From NCBI RefSeq assembly GCF_002902965.1, contig NZ_CP026107.1, positions 1,054,001-1,118,000 on the forward strand: a stretch of DNA of 64,000 bases, written 5' to 3'. The notes under the pieces were generated by a model. That model worked only from the letters and a program-made list of their open reading frames with translations. It had not been told where the DNA came from and did no database searches. Positions within the stretch are counted from its first letter, which is position 1. The number at the start of each line of letters is the position of its first letter. Shown here piece after piece: positions 55,780-64,000 of the stretch. Source of the DNA: Paraburkholderia hospita (GTDB lineage Bacteria > Pseudomonadota > Gammaproteobacteria > Burkholderiales > Burkholderiaceae). The position numbers and the translations under genes are program-made.

Positions 55780-56652
55780 ATGTCAGTCAGACATCCGATC
55801 GTTGCCGTAACGGGGTCGAGCGGCGCGGGCACGACCACCGTCATGAGGAGCTTCACGCACATTTTTCGCAGGGAGAAGATCAATGCGCAGATTGTCGAAG
55901 GCGATGCGTTCCACCGGTACGACCGGCTCGGCATGCGCGAAGCGCTGCGGCAGAGCGAGCGGGACGGCGTGCGCAACTTCAGCCACTTCGGGCCCGATGC
56001 GAATTTGCTCGAAGAGCTGGAGCAGCTGTTCGCGAGCTACGGGAACTCGGGCGGCGGGAAGTTTCGGCGCTACGTGCACGATGAAGCGGACGCCGTGGTG
56101 TACAAGCAGGACCCGGGGACTTTTACGCCATGGGAGGATATTTCGCCGGGCACGGACATGATGTTTTACGAAGGGCTTCATGGTGCGGCCGTGACCAGCA
56201 AGGTCGACATCGCACAGCATGCGGATCTGCTCGTCGGTGTTGTGCCGATCATAAATCTGGAGTGGATTCAAAAGCTGCATCGTGACCAGACGCTGCGCGG
56301 TTATTCGCATGAGGCAGTGGTGGATACTATTTTGCGGCGGATGCCGGATTATGTGAATTACATCTGTCCGCAATTTTCGCGTACGCATGTCAATTTTCAA
56401 CGTGTTCCCACTGTTGATACTTCTAATCCTTTTACTGCTCGGGAGATTCCGCAGCCTGATGAGAGTTTTGTAGTGATTCGGTTCTCTAAGCCTAAAGGTA
56501 TCGACTTTCCTTATCTGCTTACGATGCTGCACGATTCGTTTATGTCGCGGCCTAACGTTATTGTTGTGCCTGGCGGCAAGATGGGGCTTGCTATGCAGTT
56601 GATTTTTACGCCTATGATTTTGCAGTTAAGGGATAGGAAGTCACGTGCGTGA
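55780..56652 (+). CDS. cbbP: Phosphoribulokinase
   Basis: 290 residues. P-loop 'GSSGAGTTTVMRSF', 'IVEGDAFHRYDRLGMREAL' and 'MFYEGLHGAAVTSKVDIAQH' are typical of bacterial PRK. It phosphorylates ribulose-5-phosphate using ATP to give the RubisCO substrate. The first two thirds use neighbour-like GC-rich codons; the last 130 codons shift to T-ending codons (CCT, ACT, TTT, GTT), approaching palindrome B. Last gene of the operon. Confidence 0.96.
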   Translation: MSVRHPIVAVTGSSGAGTTTVMRSFTHIFRREKINAQIVEGDAFHRYDRLGMREALRQSERDGVRNFSHFGPDANLLEELEQLFASYGNSGGGKFRRYVHDEADAVVYKQDPGTFTPWEDISPGTDMMFYEGLHGAAVTSKVDIAQHADLLVGVVPIINLEWIQKLHRDQTLRGYSHEAVVDTILRRMPDYVNYICPQFSRTHVNFQRVPTVDTSNPFTAREIPQPDESFVVIRFSKPKGIDFPYLLTMLHDSFMSRPNVIVVPGGKMGLAMQLIFTPMILQLRDRKSRA

Positions 56653-56679
56653 CCGGGCTTTGGGTTTGGGTTTGGTTTT

Positions 56680-57352
56680 TTTGCCTCTGCGCTGGCATCC
56701 GCGCTATGCCTTCGTGCTTCAGGCGTCGCCCCTGTGCGGGGCGGCACCTACTTTTCTTTGCCGCCGCAAAGAAAAGTAGGCAAAAGAAAGCGGCTAACAC
56801 CGCCAGCCCGTGTTCTTGTCCACGGGCCCTCAACGTCCCCACGCTTCACACGGCAGTGCCCTGGTTGGTGCTCGTTGCCAACGCTTCGAATGAATGCCTC
56901 ACCCGCTTCAAACACCCGCGCACGGGCTAACGGCAGCGAATGGTTTGCGCTGCCCAGGTGGCAAACTGTGTGTAGGCCGTCGCGTCGTACAGGGTAGCGC
57001 TCTTATAGGGTGGAACGCATGCGCTATCGGTCCGAAGTAAGGCGTGTGCAGTACTACGGCCTACACACAGTTTGCCACCTGGGCGGCGGTGGACTATCTG
57101 GCACGGCGTGCGGCGACGCGGGCGCGCAAAGCGGGTGAGGCGTACCGCAAGAGCGTTGGCAACGAACATGGGGCACGTGATTGCCGTGTGAAGCGTAAGA
57201 CCCTTTGGGGGCCCTCAGGCAAACACAAGGATTGGCGGTGTTAGCCGCTTTCTTTTGCCTACTTTTCTTTGCGGCGGCAAAGAAAAGTAGGTGCCGCCCC
57301 GCACAGGGGCGACGCGTGAAGCACGCTAACAAAACGCGGATGCCTGCGCCAA
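56680..57352. repeat. Long nested palindromic element B
   Basis: About 670 bp, same design as element A. Terminal hairpins at 56747-56780 and 57258-57291 are identical in sequence to those of A. An exact inner 29-bp inverted pair (56952-56980 / 57056-57084) contains the shared block cccaggtggcaaactgtgtgt. Outer arms carry gctggcatccgcg and its complement. It lies between the convergent cbbP and dihydropteroate-synthase-like genes and could end both transcripts. No gene inside. Confidence 0.85.
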
Positions 57353-57415
57353 GGAAAAACAACCAAACCGCTTGCGCAGCAAACCCCGTCTCGCGGATGC
57401 CAGCGCAAAGTCTGG

Positions 57416-57449
57416 CAAACCAAAACCAAAACCAAACCAAAACCAAACC
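57416..57449 (+). repeat. Short CAAAAC / CAAAC tandem repeats
   Basis: Five to six imperfect units of 'ccaaaa' or 'ccaaac' sit just outside palindrome B, ending beside the next gene's stop codon. They mirror the gggtttgggtttgg on the other side of B (56664-56678), so they may be the outermost palindrome arms. Confidence 0.65.
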
Positions 57450-57450
57450 G

Positions 57451-58839
57451 CTATTTCGAACGTTTCACCTTCGTCGTGCCAGGGGCACACCAGACCTCCA
57501 GGTCTTCAGCGCTACGCTCAACCTGACACCCCCAATCCAGAACCTGATCCTGATCAAACCGTTTGCCCAATCGCCAGGCAATCTCAGCCCGTGCAGTCTG
57601 CACACCCATATAGAAAGCATGCCCGCCATCATTCTCGAGCTTCAGATGCGGATACAACGCAAAGGGATCAACTTCAACCACATGCACATCGCGGTTATAA
57701 ACATGAATCCCATCCGTGGTGACCTGAACACGAAAATTCGGATCTCGCACCTGTTCGGCAAACGCAGCGATCTCATCGGCGTCGTAAGGAAAAGGCCGCT
57801 TGGAATGCAACGCAGACAGATCAGAATCAATCCCTTTAGGCAGCACCTGCGCCTCAAAAGCTGCATGCATGACACGCCGCGCGACGTCGGCCTCACGCAC
57901 GGCACGCCGCGCATGCAGGCTAACGGAAGTGGTCAACACGGCAGAGACGCGCAACTCAGCAGCAATACCAAGCAGCACCGCATTGATACCGCTCGTATCA
58001 GCTTCAGTCAGCTCAGTAAGATTCCCAACACCAAGCATGATGGCAACATCAGGATACTGCTCTCGCAACGCGACATACCGCGCAATGGAAGCAGCAAAGC
58101 CAAACGGAATCGGATCAAGAATAGGATCAGCCAGAAACGGCTTACCACGCGCAACGAGCGCATCGATCGCGTGATGCAAAGAAGCCATATCGTGCGGCTC
58201 GCGCGCAACGACGATTGGCGTCGACGGTACTTCATCAGCGACCCACAACGTGTCCACGTTGAGACTCATCAGATAATCGGCCCCCGCGCGTCCGCCGCGC
58301 AGAAGTTCATCCGTCACCATCGAATCGACGCTCACACGATAACCGCCAGCCTTGAGCATCCGCACGGCATCCTCGAGATGCGGAAACGGCGTATCAGGCA
58401 GACAGCCCACGTCAATCACATCCGCACCTTGCTCCGCATAATGCTTAGCCCGCGCAGCGATACCCTCGAGATCGAGTCTCGGCGCATCGACGATCTCCGC
58501 AAAAATCTCCGTCGAGTAACGCGACAAATCGAACTTGCGCGCGGCGTGCCCGAAATGCAGCGGCAGATCCTTCGCTTCCTCTGGCCCACGCTCGACGGGC
58601 AAGCCAAAGTGCTCACTCAACGCAAGAAGATCACCGCGACAGCGCCCCGGCACGATCATCCGATCCGCGCGCAGCGGCAACGTCACCCGCCGCCGGATCA
58701 TATCGGCTGTCATCAGCGCGGCTACCTGCAAGCCGATCTCGCGCACTTCCCAAGTGAACGGCGCGTTCGTCATGCCCTCCAGCACCTGCACGACGCTTTT
58801 CTCGGCGAGCCTGCCAGTCAGGAAGACGATGTGTTCCAT
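57451..58839 (-). CDS. Dihydropteroate-synthase-like protein of H4MPT synthesis
   Basis: 462 residues from 58839. An N-terminal domain ('MEHIVFLTGRLAEKSVVQVL') precedes a DHPS-type barrel: 'AEQGADVIDVGCLPDTPFPH', 'GYRVSVDSMVTDELL' and 'IMLGVGNLTELTEADTSGIN'. Methanogens and H4MPT methylotrophs have this protein, proposed to join the pterin and arylamine parts of the cofactor. It overlaps the flavoprotein gene by 22 bp. The 3' half, towards palindrome B, has many T-ending codons. A longer frame to 59358 is rejected. Confidence 0.9.
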   Translation of the reverse strand: MEHIVFLTGRLAEKSVVQVLEGMTNAPFTWEVREIGLQVAALMTADMIRRRVTLPLRADRMIVPGRCRGDLLALSEHFGLPVERGPEEAKDLPLHFGHAARKFDLSRYSTEIFAEIVDAPRLDLEGIAARAKHYAEQGADVIDVGCLPDTPFPHLEDAVRMLKAGGYRVSVDSMVTDELLRGGRAGADYLMSLNVDTLWVADEVPSTPIVVAREPHDMASLHHAIDALVARGKPFLADPILDPIPFGFAASIARYVALREQYPDVAIMLGVGNLTELTEADTSGINAVLLGIAAELRVSAVLTTSVSLHARRAVREADVARRVMHAAFEAQVLPKGIDSDLSALHSKRPFPYDADEIAAFAEQVRDPNFRVQVTTDGIHVYNRDVHVVEVDPFALYPHLKLENDGGHAFYMGVQTARAEIAWRLGKRFDQDQVLDWGCQVERSAEDLEVWCAPGTTKVKRSK

Positions 58840-59417
58840 GCGAGCCCGAGGTTCAATAGCCGTTCGCTCAATGCCGCGCGCAGTTCGTCGAGCGAGCGCG
58901 CGACGGTCGTGTATTCGATGCGCGCAAGCCGCTCGACATTCTCCAGCTCGATCGCGCGCGGGCGCACTTCGACCCATTCGTGCGGGCTCTGCGTGATGAC
59001 GCTCGGCTCGGTGTCGCACGCGAAAACGATGCCGGGCACGCATTGCTTGCCCGCCTGCGCATAGAGATTGGTCGGCAGCGTGTCGGAGATGCCGAACGCG
59101 CATTTGGCAACCGTGTTGCTGGTCGCAGGCGCAATCACGACCGTGTGATAAAGGCCCTCGTACAGCATCCCGACGGGCACGCTGCTCGCGCTGTTGTCGC
59201 GCAACACGCGAAAATGCTCGCGCAGCTTCGGCACCGGCCAGCCGTAAAGCGGCAACACTTCTTCGCCGGCAGCGGAAAGAAACAGATCGGCGCCCGGCAG
59301 CGCGAGCGCGATGTCGATCGATTCTTCCAGCATATGGCCTGAGCCCGTGATGCACCACGCGAAGCGCGCGTCGGGGCGAAAAACGCCAGGGCGGCGGGCG
59401 GGCGTCGGTGCGCTCAT
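58818..59417 (-). CDS. Flavoprotein, AfpA / dihydromethanopterin reductase (DmrB)-like
   Basis: 199 residues. 'RFAWCITGSGHMLEESIDIA' and 'VVIAPATSNTVAKCAFGISD' followed by 'LPTNLYAQAGKQCVPGIVFA' mark the flavoprotein family that includes archaeal AfpA and DmrB, which reduce dihydromethanopterin to its active form with FMN. Overlaps the downstream dihydropteroate-synthase-like gene by 22 bp, so they are coupled. Exact electron donor unknown. Confidence 0.88.
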   Translation of the reverse strand: MSAPTPARRPGVFRPDARFAWCITGSGHMLEESIDIALALPGADLFLSAAGEEVLPLYGWPVPKLREHFRVLRDNSASSVPVGMLYEGLYHTVVIAPATSNTVAKCAFGISDTLPTNLYAQAGKQCVPGIVFACDTEPSVITQSPHEWVEVRPRAIELENVERLARIEYTTVARSLDELRAALSERLLNLGLAWNTSSS

Positions 59418-59446
59418 GCGTAGGTCATCTACGAATCATGTGTGAG

Positions 59447-61558
59447 TCACTTGCCGCACGCGTCGTCGACGGAAGCCTGTGCGGCGTCGTGCGACAGCCG
59501 GATGTGCAGTCTGTGCATCTTCCGGTACAAGGTGTTGCGGCTGATACCGAGCGTCTTCGCGACGTTGCTAACGTTCCAGCGATGCTCGTCGAGCATCGCG
59601 AGCACCGTTTCGCGCTCCTTGACCTGGATGGCGTTGAGCGCCGATAAATCAGCCTCGTCGTCGAACGGTGTTGCCGCTCCGTTTGCCTGCTGCGCCAGCG
59701 GTCCCGCCGCCGAAGCGCGTGCGGGCGCGCCGCCCGCGCTACGCGTCTCATCGACGATTTCCGCCGGCAAATGCACGCAGCGTATTTCCGGTCCGTCACA
59801 CAGCGCGATGGCCATCTGCAGCACGTGCCGCAACTGGCGGATGTTGCCGGGCCACGCGTAGTTCGCGAGTGCCTGCCGCGCTTCGGCGCTGAGTTCGGGC
59901 GGATCTTCGGCTTCGCTTTCGAGGATGTGCTGCACGAGCGGCAGCAGATCGGCGCGTTCGCATAGCGGCGGCAGGTTGATCTCGATGCCGTTGAGCCGGT
60001 AGTACAGGTCTTCGCGGAACAGGCCGCGCTGCACGAGATCGAGCAGGTTGCGGTGGCTCGCGCTGATCAGCTGGAAATCGACCTTGATCGTGGTTTCGGC
60101 GCCAAGCGGCGTGACTTCGCGTTCTTCGATCACGCGCAGCAGCCGCGCCTGCAAGGCCATCGGCATGTCACCGATTTCATCGAGGAACAGCGTGCCGTTG
60201 TTCGCCTGCACGATCTTGCCGCGCCGTCCTTCGCGCTGCGCGCCCGTGAACGCGCCCGCGCGATAGCCGAACAGCTCGCTTTCGATCAGCGTCTCCGGCA
60301 GCGACGCGCAGTTCACCGCGACGAACGCGCCCGCCGCGTTGGGACTGATGCTATGCAGCGCGTTGGCGAACACTTCCTTGCCCGTGCCCGTCTGGCCTCT
60401 GAGGATGATGGGGATTTTCCGCTGGATCACGCGCGCGGCCAGCTGGCTCTGCGCGGCCATGCGCGGATCGCCGAATTCCAGATGCGCGAGCTTGTCGAGC
60501 CCGGCCGCTGCCGGCTTCGCGTCGCGCGTTTCGCGCGGGCTTTTGGCGCGCGAAACGCGGTTGATCGATACGTCGCTCCACTGTCCGCGCGCGCTCGTTG
60601 CCACCTGGTTCGCGTTGCCGAACGACGTCGCGTCGCGCGGCGTCTGCGCGATCACGAAGAAGCGGTTGCTGGCGTGCGCGCTGTACACGGTGATCGGGTG
60701 GAACGAGCCGCGAATGCTGCGCGCGATCATGTCTTCGAGCGTCGCGCTGAACGCTTCTTCGATGCGCTTGCCGCATAACTGGTCGGGCGAGCGCAGGTCG
60801 AGCTGGAACAACGCGCTGCGATTGGCGGCGAGCACGATGCCGTCGTCGTCGACAGCGAGCTTGCCTGCGTGCAGCGTGCCGACGAATTCGGGGCGGCTAT
60901 GGAAGTGGACGGTATTGGCGCGCCGGTAGCGCGAGTCGATCAGCCGGTTCTCGATCATCTGCCGCGACATGCCGACGAGCACGAGCGAATGCTGCTGCAG
61001 CATCCGCGAGCGGCTCGTCACGTCGAGCACGCCGACAATCGCGCCGCGTTCGTCGAAGATCGGCGCGGCCGAGCAGGTGAGGGACATATAGCGCGGATAG
61101 AAATGCTCATGCTGATAGATCGCGAGACATTCGCGCTCCGTCAGGCAGGTGCCCATGCCGTTCGTGCCCGCTTCGCGCTCGCTCCACACGGCGCCGGGTC
61201 GCAGACCGTCGGCGGCGACGGCCTCGCCGAACGGCACCGACGAAACCTGATGAACGATCACACCGTTTGCATCGACGAGTATCACCGCGAGTTCGGGGTC
61301 GGCGAGTTGCTGGTAGAGCGTGGTCATTTCCAGCTTCGAGCAGGCGATCAGATCGCCCGCCGCCTCGCGCCGCAAGTTCAGTTCGTGCTGCGTCAGCACG
61401 GGCGGCAGCACGAAACGTCCAGGGTCCAGACCGAACTCGACAAGACAGCGCGTCCACGATTGCGCGACGGAATGGCTCATCGAACACGATGCGGGCTGGT
61501 TGTTGACGATGTTCAGTACATCCCGGACATGCGAATCGATGTCAACGAGCGATGACAT
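59447..61558 (-). CDS. Sigma-54-dependent transcriptional activator, AcoR type
   Basis: 703 residues from ATG 61558 (GGAGA 8 bp upstream); ATG 61594 is possible. GAF-type sensor domain at about 60-200, PAS-like segment ('GTLHAGKLAVDDDGIVLAAN'), central AAA+ domain with Walker A 'GQTGTGKE' and the sigma-54 loop 'GAFTGA', and a Fis-type helix-turn-helix ('VAKTLGISRNTLYRKMHRL'). AcoR-like proteins activate alcohol, acetoin or aldehyde oxidation genes. It probably regulates C1/PQQ genes, some encoded elsewhere. It needs RpoN promoters; none was identified here with confidence. Confidence 0.93.
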   Translation of the reverse strand: MSSLVDIDSHVRDVLNIVNNQPASCSMSHSVAQSWTRCLVEFGLDPGRFVLPPVLTQHELNLRREAAGDLIACSKLEMTTLYQQLADPELAVILVDANGVIVHQVSSVPFGEAVAADGLRPGAVWSEREAGTNGMGTCLTERECLAIYQHEHFYPRYMSLTCSAAPIFDERGAIVGVLDVTSRSRMLQQHSLVLVGMSRQMIENRLIDSRYRRANTVHFHSRPEFVGTLHAGKLAVDDDGIVLAANRSALFQLDLRSPDQLCGKRIEEAFSATLEDMIARSIRGSFHPITVYSAHASNRFFVIAQTPRDATSFGNANQVATSARGQWSDVSINRVSRAKSPRETRDAKPAAAGLDKLAHLEFGDPRMAAQSQLAARVIQRKIPIILRGQTGTGKEVFANALHSISPNAAGAFVAVNCASLPETLIESELFGYRAGAFTGAQREGRRGKIVQANNGTLFLDEIGDMPMALQARLLRVIEEREVTPLGAETTIKVDFQLISASHRNLLDLVQRGLFREDLYYRLNGIEINLPPLCERADLLPLVQHILESEAEDPPELSAEARQALANYAWPGNIRQLRHVLQMAIALCDGPEIRCVHLPAEIVDETRSAGGAPARASAAGPLAQQANGAATPFDDEADLSALNAIQVKERETVLAMLDEHRWNVSNVAKTLGISRNTLYRKMHRLHIRLSHDAAQASVDDACGK

Positions 61559-61866
61559 TAGGGGCGTCTCCGATGCGTTCGGGCTCGTGTCCATCCAGTT
61601 GCCGATGGGCCCGGCCTGCGCTGTATGTAAGTGTTTCCCCGTGTGCTTCCCGATGTGCCGCGCGTCTCGCGCGCGCGTGGCAGAACTGCTGATATGTCGT
61701 TTGAATCTGTTCCAGGGCACTCAGCAAACACTGTACAACTCGTGTCGCGATACATCAATAAATAGTCGTACGAGTGTGTGCGAGTGCGCCTGCTTTTTGC
61801 TTCGCTTCGTCAGATTGCCGCAAAAAACCGATGCGCTGCTCGCGCGCCCCAATGTGGAGCCCCTAC
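61559..61866. other. Divergent region between sigma-54 activator and folB-like genes
   Basis: 308 bp containing the start regions of two divergent genes. No convincing GG-N10-GC sigma-54 promoter or palindrome was found; the stretch 61720-61860 is less GC-rich and likely holds promoters. Confidence 0.5.
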
Positions 61867-62337
61867 ATGGACCGTTTCAACCCAGGAAGCAGTCCCATCC
61901 ATTTTACTGTCGTGCTGCCGTCGAGCGCGCGGCCCACGCGGGAGCCGGTGGAGCAGCCGCAGCATGCCGCCGCGCTCGATATCGTCTACATCGAGGGCTT
62001 CGTCGCGCAGACGGTCATCGGCATCGACGCCGGCGAACTGCACGAGCCCCAGCCCGTGCAACTGGATCTCGCAATCGGCGTGCCGTCCCTGCGCGCCTGC
62101 GAGACGGACCGGATCGACGACACGATCAATTACGCGGCCGTGCGCGCCGAGCTGCACACGCTGCTCGCGACACATAAGGTGCAGCTGCTCGAAGCGCTGG
62201 CCGAGCAGATTGCCCGATTGTTGGTCGACAGGTTCGGCGCTCAGTGGGTGCGCGTCAAGTTGTGCAAACCCGCAAAGTTCGACGACGTCGCCGCGGTTGG
62301 CGTGATCATCGAGCGGCAGCGCGAGCGCTTTGCGTGA
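61867..62337 (+). CDS. Dihydroneopterin aldolase (FolB)-family protein
   Basis: 156 residues from ATG 61867 (TGGAG upstream). A 40-residue N-terminal extension precedes the FolB fold: 'DIVYIEGFVAQTVIGIDAGE', 'IDDTINYAAVRAELHTLLAT', 'LLEALAEQIARLLVD' and 'VRVKLCKPAKFDDVAAVGV'. Classical FolB cleaves dihydroneopterin. In H4MPT clusters a dedicated copy is thought to serve the methanopterin pterin branch. Its location next to other such genes favours that role. Confidence 0.88.
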   Translation: MDRFNPGSSPIHFTVVLPSSARPTREPVEQPQHAAALDIVYIEGFVAQTVIGIDAGELHEPQPVQLDLAIGVPSLRACETDRIDDTINYAAVRAELHTLLATHKVQLLEALAEQIARLLVDRFGAQWVRVKLCKPAKFDDVAAVGVIIERQRERFA

Positions 62338-62410
62338 GACGCGCGTGTATCTCGCATGCCCGTCGGCCTGAGACGGGCACGTCCGCGCGGCCGCAGGCTT
62401 AGGGCAGGCT

Positions 62411-62824
62411 TTACTTCGCCGCGGACGGCGTGGCCTTCGCGAGCCCGCACGCCTGATATGCCTCTTGCTGCAGCGCGCGATATTTCTTGGTTTGCGCGCG
62501 CGCCCGGTCGACGCGGAATTCATTACCGCCTTCGCCGCCGAGTGTCGCGTACTTCGCGAACGTCATCTGTTCGACGTAATCGTCATACGGTAGGGCGGCC
62601 GCAATCTTGTCGATTACGCACGAGCACTTGTAGACATTGGCGAAATCGTGACCGTTGTCGTCCATGCAGCCGAGCACGTATTCGACGCGGCCTTGTGTCG
62701 GGTAGTCGTAGCCGCTGGCGGGGGCCTTGTCGCCCGCGGGATCGGCCGCCAGCGCGGCAAGCGGAAGCACTGCAACGCACGCGAACGCCGCGACAGCGAG
62801 GCGCGCGCGACAACGTGAGGTCAT
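62411..62824 (-). CDS. Secreted Cys-containing hypothetical protein
   Basis: 137 residues from 62824. Signal peptide 'LAVAAFACVAVLPLAALAA', then a conserved-looking core 'YVLGCMDDNGHDFANVYKCS' followed by 'CVIDKIAAALPYDDYVEQMTF' and a late 'AYQACGL'. Four Cys suggest disulfides or metal/haem-partner binding in the periplasm. No function known. Its location beside fae and PQQ-type genes suggests an accessory of periplasmic alcohol oxidation. Confidence 0.8.
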   Translation of the reverse strand: MTSRCRARLAVAAFACVAVLPLAALAADPAGDKAPASGYDYPTQGRVEYVLGCMDDNGHDFANVYKCSCVIDKIAAALPYDDYVEQMTFAKYATLGGEGGNEFRVDRARAQTKKYRALQQEAYQACGLAKATPSAAK

Positions 62825-62948
62825 GTGGAAGCCTTTAGCGTAGGGTTCTGCATCCATCGGTTAAACACGCGCGGCGCAACGCGCGGCAGACCTTTGCGGC
62901 CCGCCGCGCGTTGCGCGCGCGACACTGCGTGCCATGCATAAGCTGCGC

Positions 62949-63458
62949 CTAGTTCGGCGCAAACGGGTGCGCAGCCGTTGCCTTCTTCGCTACGACTTCA
63001 GCGGCGTTCGGCTCGCCCGCTACCGCGCGCTGGAGTGCCTCGCGTGTTGCCTTGTAGTTGAACTCCTGGATCTTCTTGTCGTCGTCGGCTTCCCAGTGGA
63101 TGAAGACGCCGACGCAGATGAACAGGTCGTCGGCTTCGTCCTTCGGAATCGTGCCGTCTTCGACGCAATCCGCGACGGCGAGCGCTACCGCGTGCTGCGC
63201 CGGGCCGAACATCTGCACGGCCTGCTTTGCGCCCTTGATGGTCACCTTGTTGAACAGCACGGTGTTGGGCTTGGTCAGCAGATTCGGCGCAACGACGGCG
63301 AGCAGCGACGTGAAGCCGTCCTTGTTGTTGGTGAGCGCGTGGCAGAAAGCCGATTCGGCTGCTGAGCCTCGCGGCCCGATGATCAGATCGATGTGGGCGA
63401 CTTCGTTGCCCTCGCCGATAAGCGACTCGCCTACCATTACGCGGTTGATCTTGGCCAT
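62949..63458 (-). CDS. fae: Formaldehyde-activating enzyme
   Basis: 169 residues from 63458 (CTGGAGGAAC upstream). Starts '[20 protein letters not shown]' with the conserved catalytic-region His22 in '[15 protein letters not shown]', and '[20 protein letters not shown]' and '[18 protein letters not shown]'. It condenses formaldehyde with tetrahydromethanopterin to methylene-H4MPT, entry point of the formaldehyde oxidation pathway served by the Fhc complex. Strong ribosome-binding site and clean N-terminus fit high expression. Confidence 0.98.
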   Translation of the reverse strand: MAKINRVMVGESLIGEGNEVAHIDLIIGPRGSAAESAFCHALTNNKDGFTSLLAVVAPNLLTKPNTVLFNKVTIKGAKQAVQMFGPAQHAVALAVADCVEDGTIPKDEADDLFICVGVFIHWEADDDKKIQEFNYKATREALQRAVAGEPNAAEVVAKKATAAHPFAPN

Positions 63459-63593
63459 GCTGTTCCTCCAGTGAATTGGGTCTGTCGACGTGTGACGAAC
63501 TCGCGACGCGTGGCGACCAACCGCGCGTTGTTTGAGGGGGACGCACCGCGTTTCCGTGTAACAGGAACCATGCCAATTGATCTCGCGATGCAC

Positions 63594-64000
63594 TCAGACG
63601 GTGTCGCAAGTGAAGCGCTGAGGGTCGAGCAGGGCGGCGACAAACAGCGTCGCGACGCTCAGATCGGCGCTCGTGCCTGGGTTGACGCCTTGCGCCTTCA
63701 GTTCGGCATCCCATGCATCGAGCCGCGCGGCGTGCGCGGGAGTGTCCGCGCCGAGCCATTGCGCGTGGCGTTCGCGCGCCTCTCGCGTGACACTTTGCGC
63801 CACGGCCACGCCATGCTTGCGCAGTATGTGCGAATCGGGCCACGCGCCGAGGAAGGTGAGAAAGACGTCGAGCGTGATAGCGGTCGGCGTGCTGCAGTGC
63901 GATTGCGCGATCGTATCGAGGCCCGAGCCGAAGATGTCCGCGAAGCCGTTCGCGTATTGACGCGCGATGCTGTCGCGTTCTGCGGCCAGCGACATTGCTT
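63594..64000 (-). CDS. Triphosphoribosyl-dephospho-CoA synthase-like (CitG family) protein, partial
   Basis: The C-terminal 135 residues of a gene whose start lies beyond the window. 'ITLDVFLTFLGAWPDSHILR' and 'LKAQGVNPGTSADLSVATLF' match CitG-family ends. H4MPT methylotrophs carry such a protein (formerly orf5) next to fae and mch; it is needed for the pathway or cofactor but its reaction is unresolved. The frame stays open to the last base, so an internal ATG at 63995 is probably not the start. Confidence 0.85.
   Translation of the reverse strand, partial: AMSLAAERDSIARQYANGFADIFGSGLDTIAQSHCSTPTAITLDVFLTFLGAWPDSHILRKHGVAVAQSVTREARERHAQWLGADTPAHAARLDAWDAELKAQGVNPGTSADLSVATLFVAALLDPQRFTCDTV

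Noticed and set aside
56649..57446. Small frames within palindrome B
   Set aside because: Same repeat-derived strings as in palindrome A; not conserved between the two copies beyond the repeat.
57416..57449. Possible CRISPR-like or microsatellite array
   Set aside because: Units are only 5-6 bp and have no spacers; they look like the outer arm of palindrome B.
58840..59358. N-terminal extension making the dihydropteroate-synthase-like protein 635 residues
   Set aside because: The extension is antisense-like, Arg-rich and overlaps the flavoprotein gene; the protein begins normally at 58839.
61559..61700. Sigma-54 promoter TGGCAGAACTGCTGA near 61677
   Set aside because: The spacing between GG and GC is wrong for a -24/-12 promoter.

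Overview
The window is high-GC DNA from a beta-proteobacterium. Gene content and repeat type point to Paraburkholderia or close relatives: paired FCD-type GntR regulators, Liv and Pot-type transporters, an RND efflux set, and the long 'cctacttttctttgc' palindromes. This is inferred from content; no taxonomic search was possible. No tRNA, rRNA, CRISPR array, phage gene or transposase was seen.

Region 1 (1-11.4 kb). After the tail of a diguanylate cyclase there is a catabolic cassette bracketed by two paralogous GntR/FCD regulators. It encodes a PF06684 protein, an alpha/beta hydrolase, a flavin reductase, a luciferase-like flavin monooxygenase, an aldehyde dehydrogenase, a NIPSNAP protein and a polyamine/opine-type ABC importer. 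A perfect 12-bp inverted-repeat operator stands in front of it. The enzyme set resembles the Rut pyrimidine pathway in logic, but its substrate is unknown. Region 2 (11.5-20.3 kb) holds a SnoaL-like protein, a branched-chain-amino-acid-type ABC importer with a LivM-LivG fusion, a short-chain fatty acid transporter, an acetylpolyamine deacetylase and a small secreted protein. Region 3 (20.3-29.4 kb) holds a CDP-alcohol phosphatidyltransferase, a complete tripartite RND efflux system and an OmpR-type two-component pair.

Region 4 (29.5-64 kb) is a C1-metabolism supercluster. It contains PQQ synthesis (pqqBCDE, with pqqA displaced about 12 kb away), the formyltransferase/hydrolase complex (fhcB-A-D-C), methanofuran-type cofactor synthesis (mfnD, mfnF, mfnE, mfnB plus DUF447 and HisA-like proteins), pterin-cofactor genes (dihydropteroate-synthase-like, AfpA/DmrB-like flavoprotein, FolB-like, CitG-like), formaldehyde-activating enzyme (fae), and a compact red-type Calvin operon (cbbL-S-X-F-P). 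A TonB receptor, a PQQ-associated beta-propeller, a NarL-type two-component pair and a sigma-54 activator accompany them. The likely flow is alcohol oxidation by a PQQ enzyme encoded elsewhere, then formaldehyde, Fae and H4MPT, Fhc, formate, CO2 and RubisCO. Mch, MtdB, formate dehydrogenase, cbbR and the alcohol dehydrogenase itself are not in the window.

The Calvin operon and the displaced pqqA lie between two copies of a roughly 670-bp nested palindrome (50387-51058 and 56680-57352). Base composition flips from G+T-rich on the left to A+C-rich on the right of each palindrome, and the skew runs hundreds of bases into neighbouring genes. These palindromes, the orphan pqqA, and the Rut-like cassette with its operator are the strongest candidates for new biology here.
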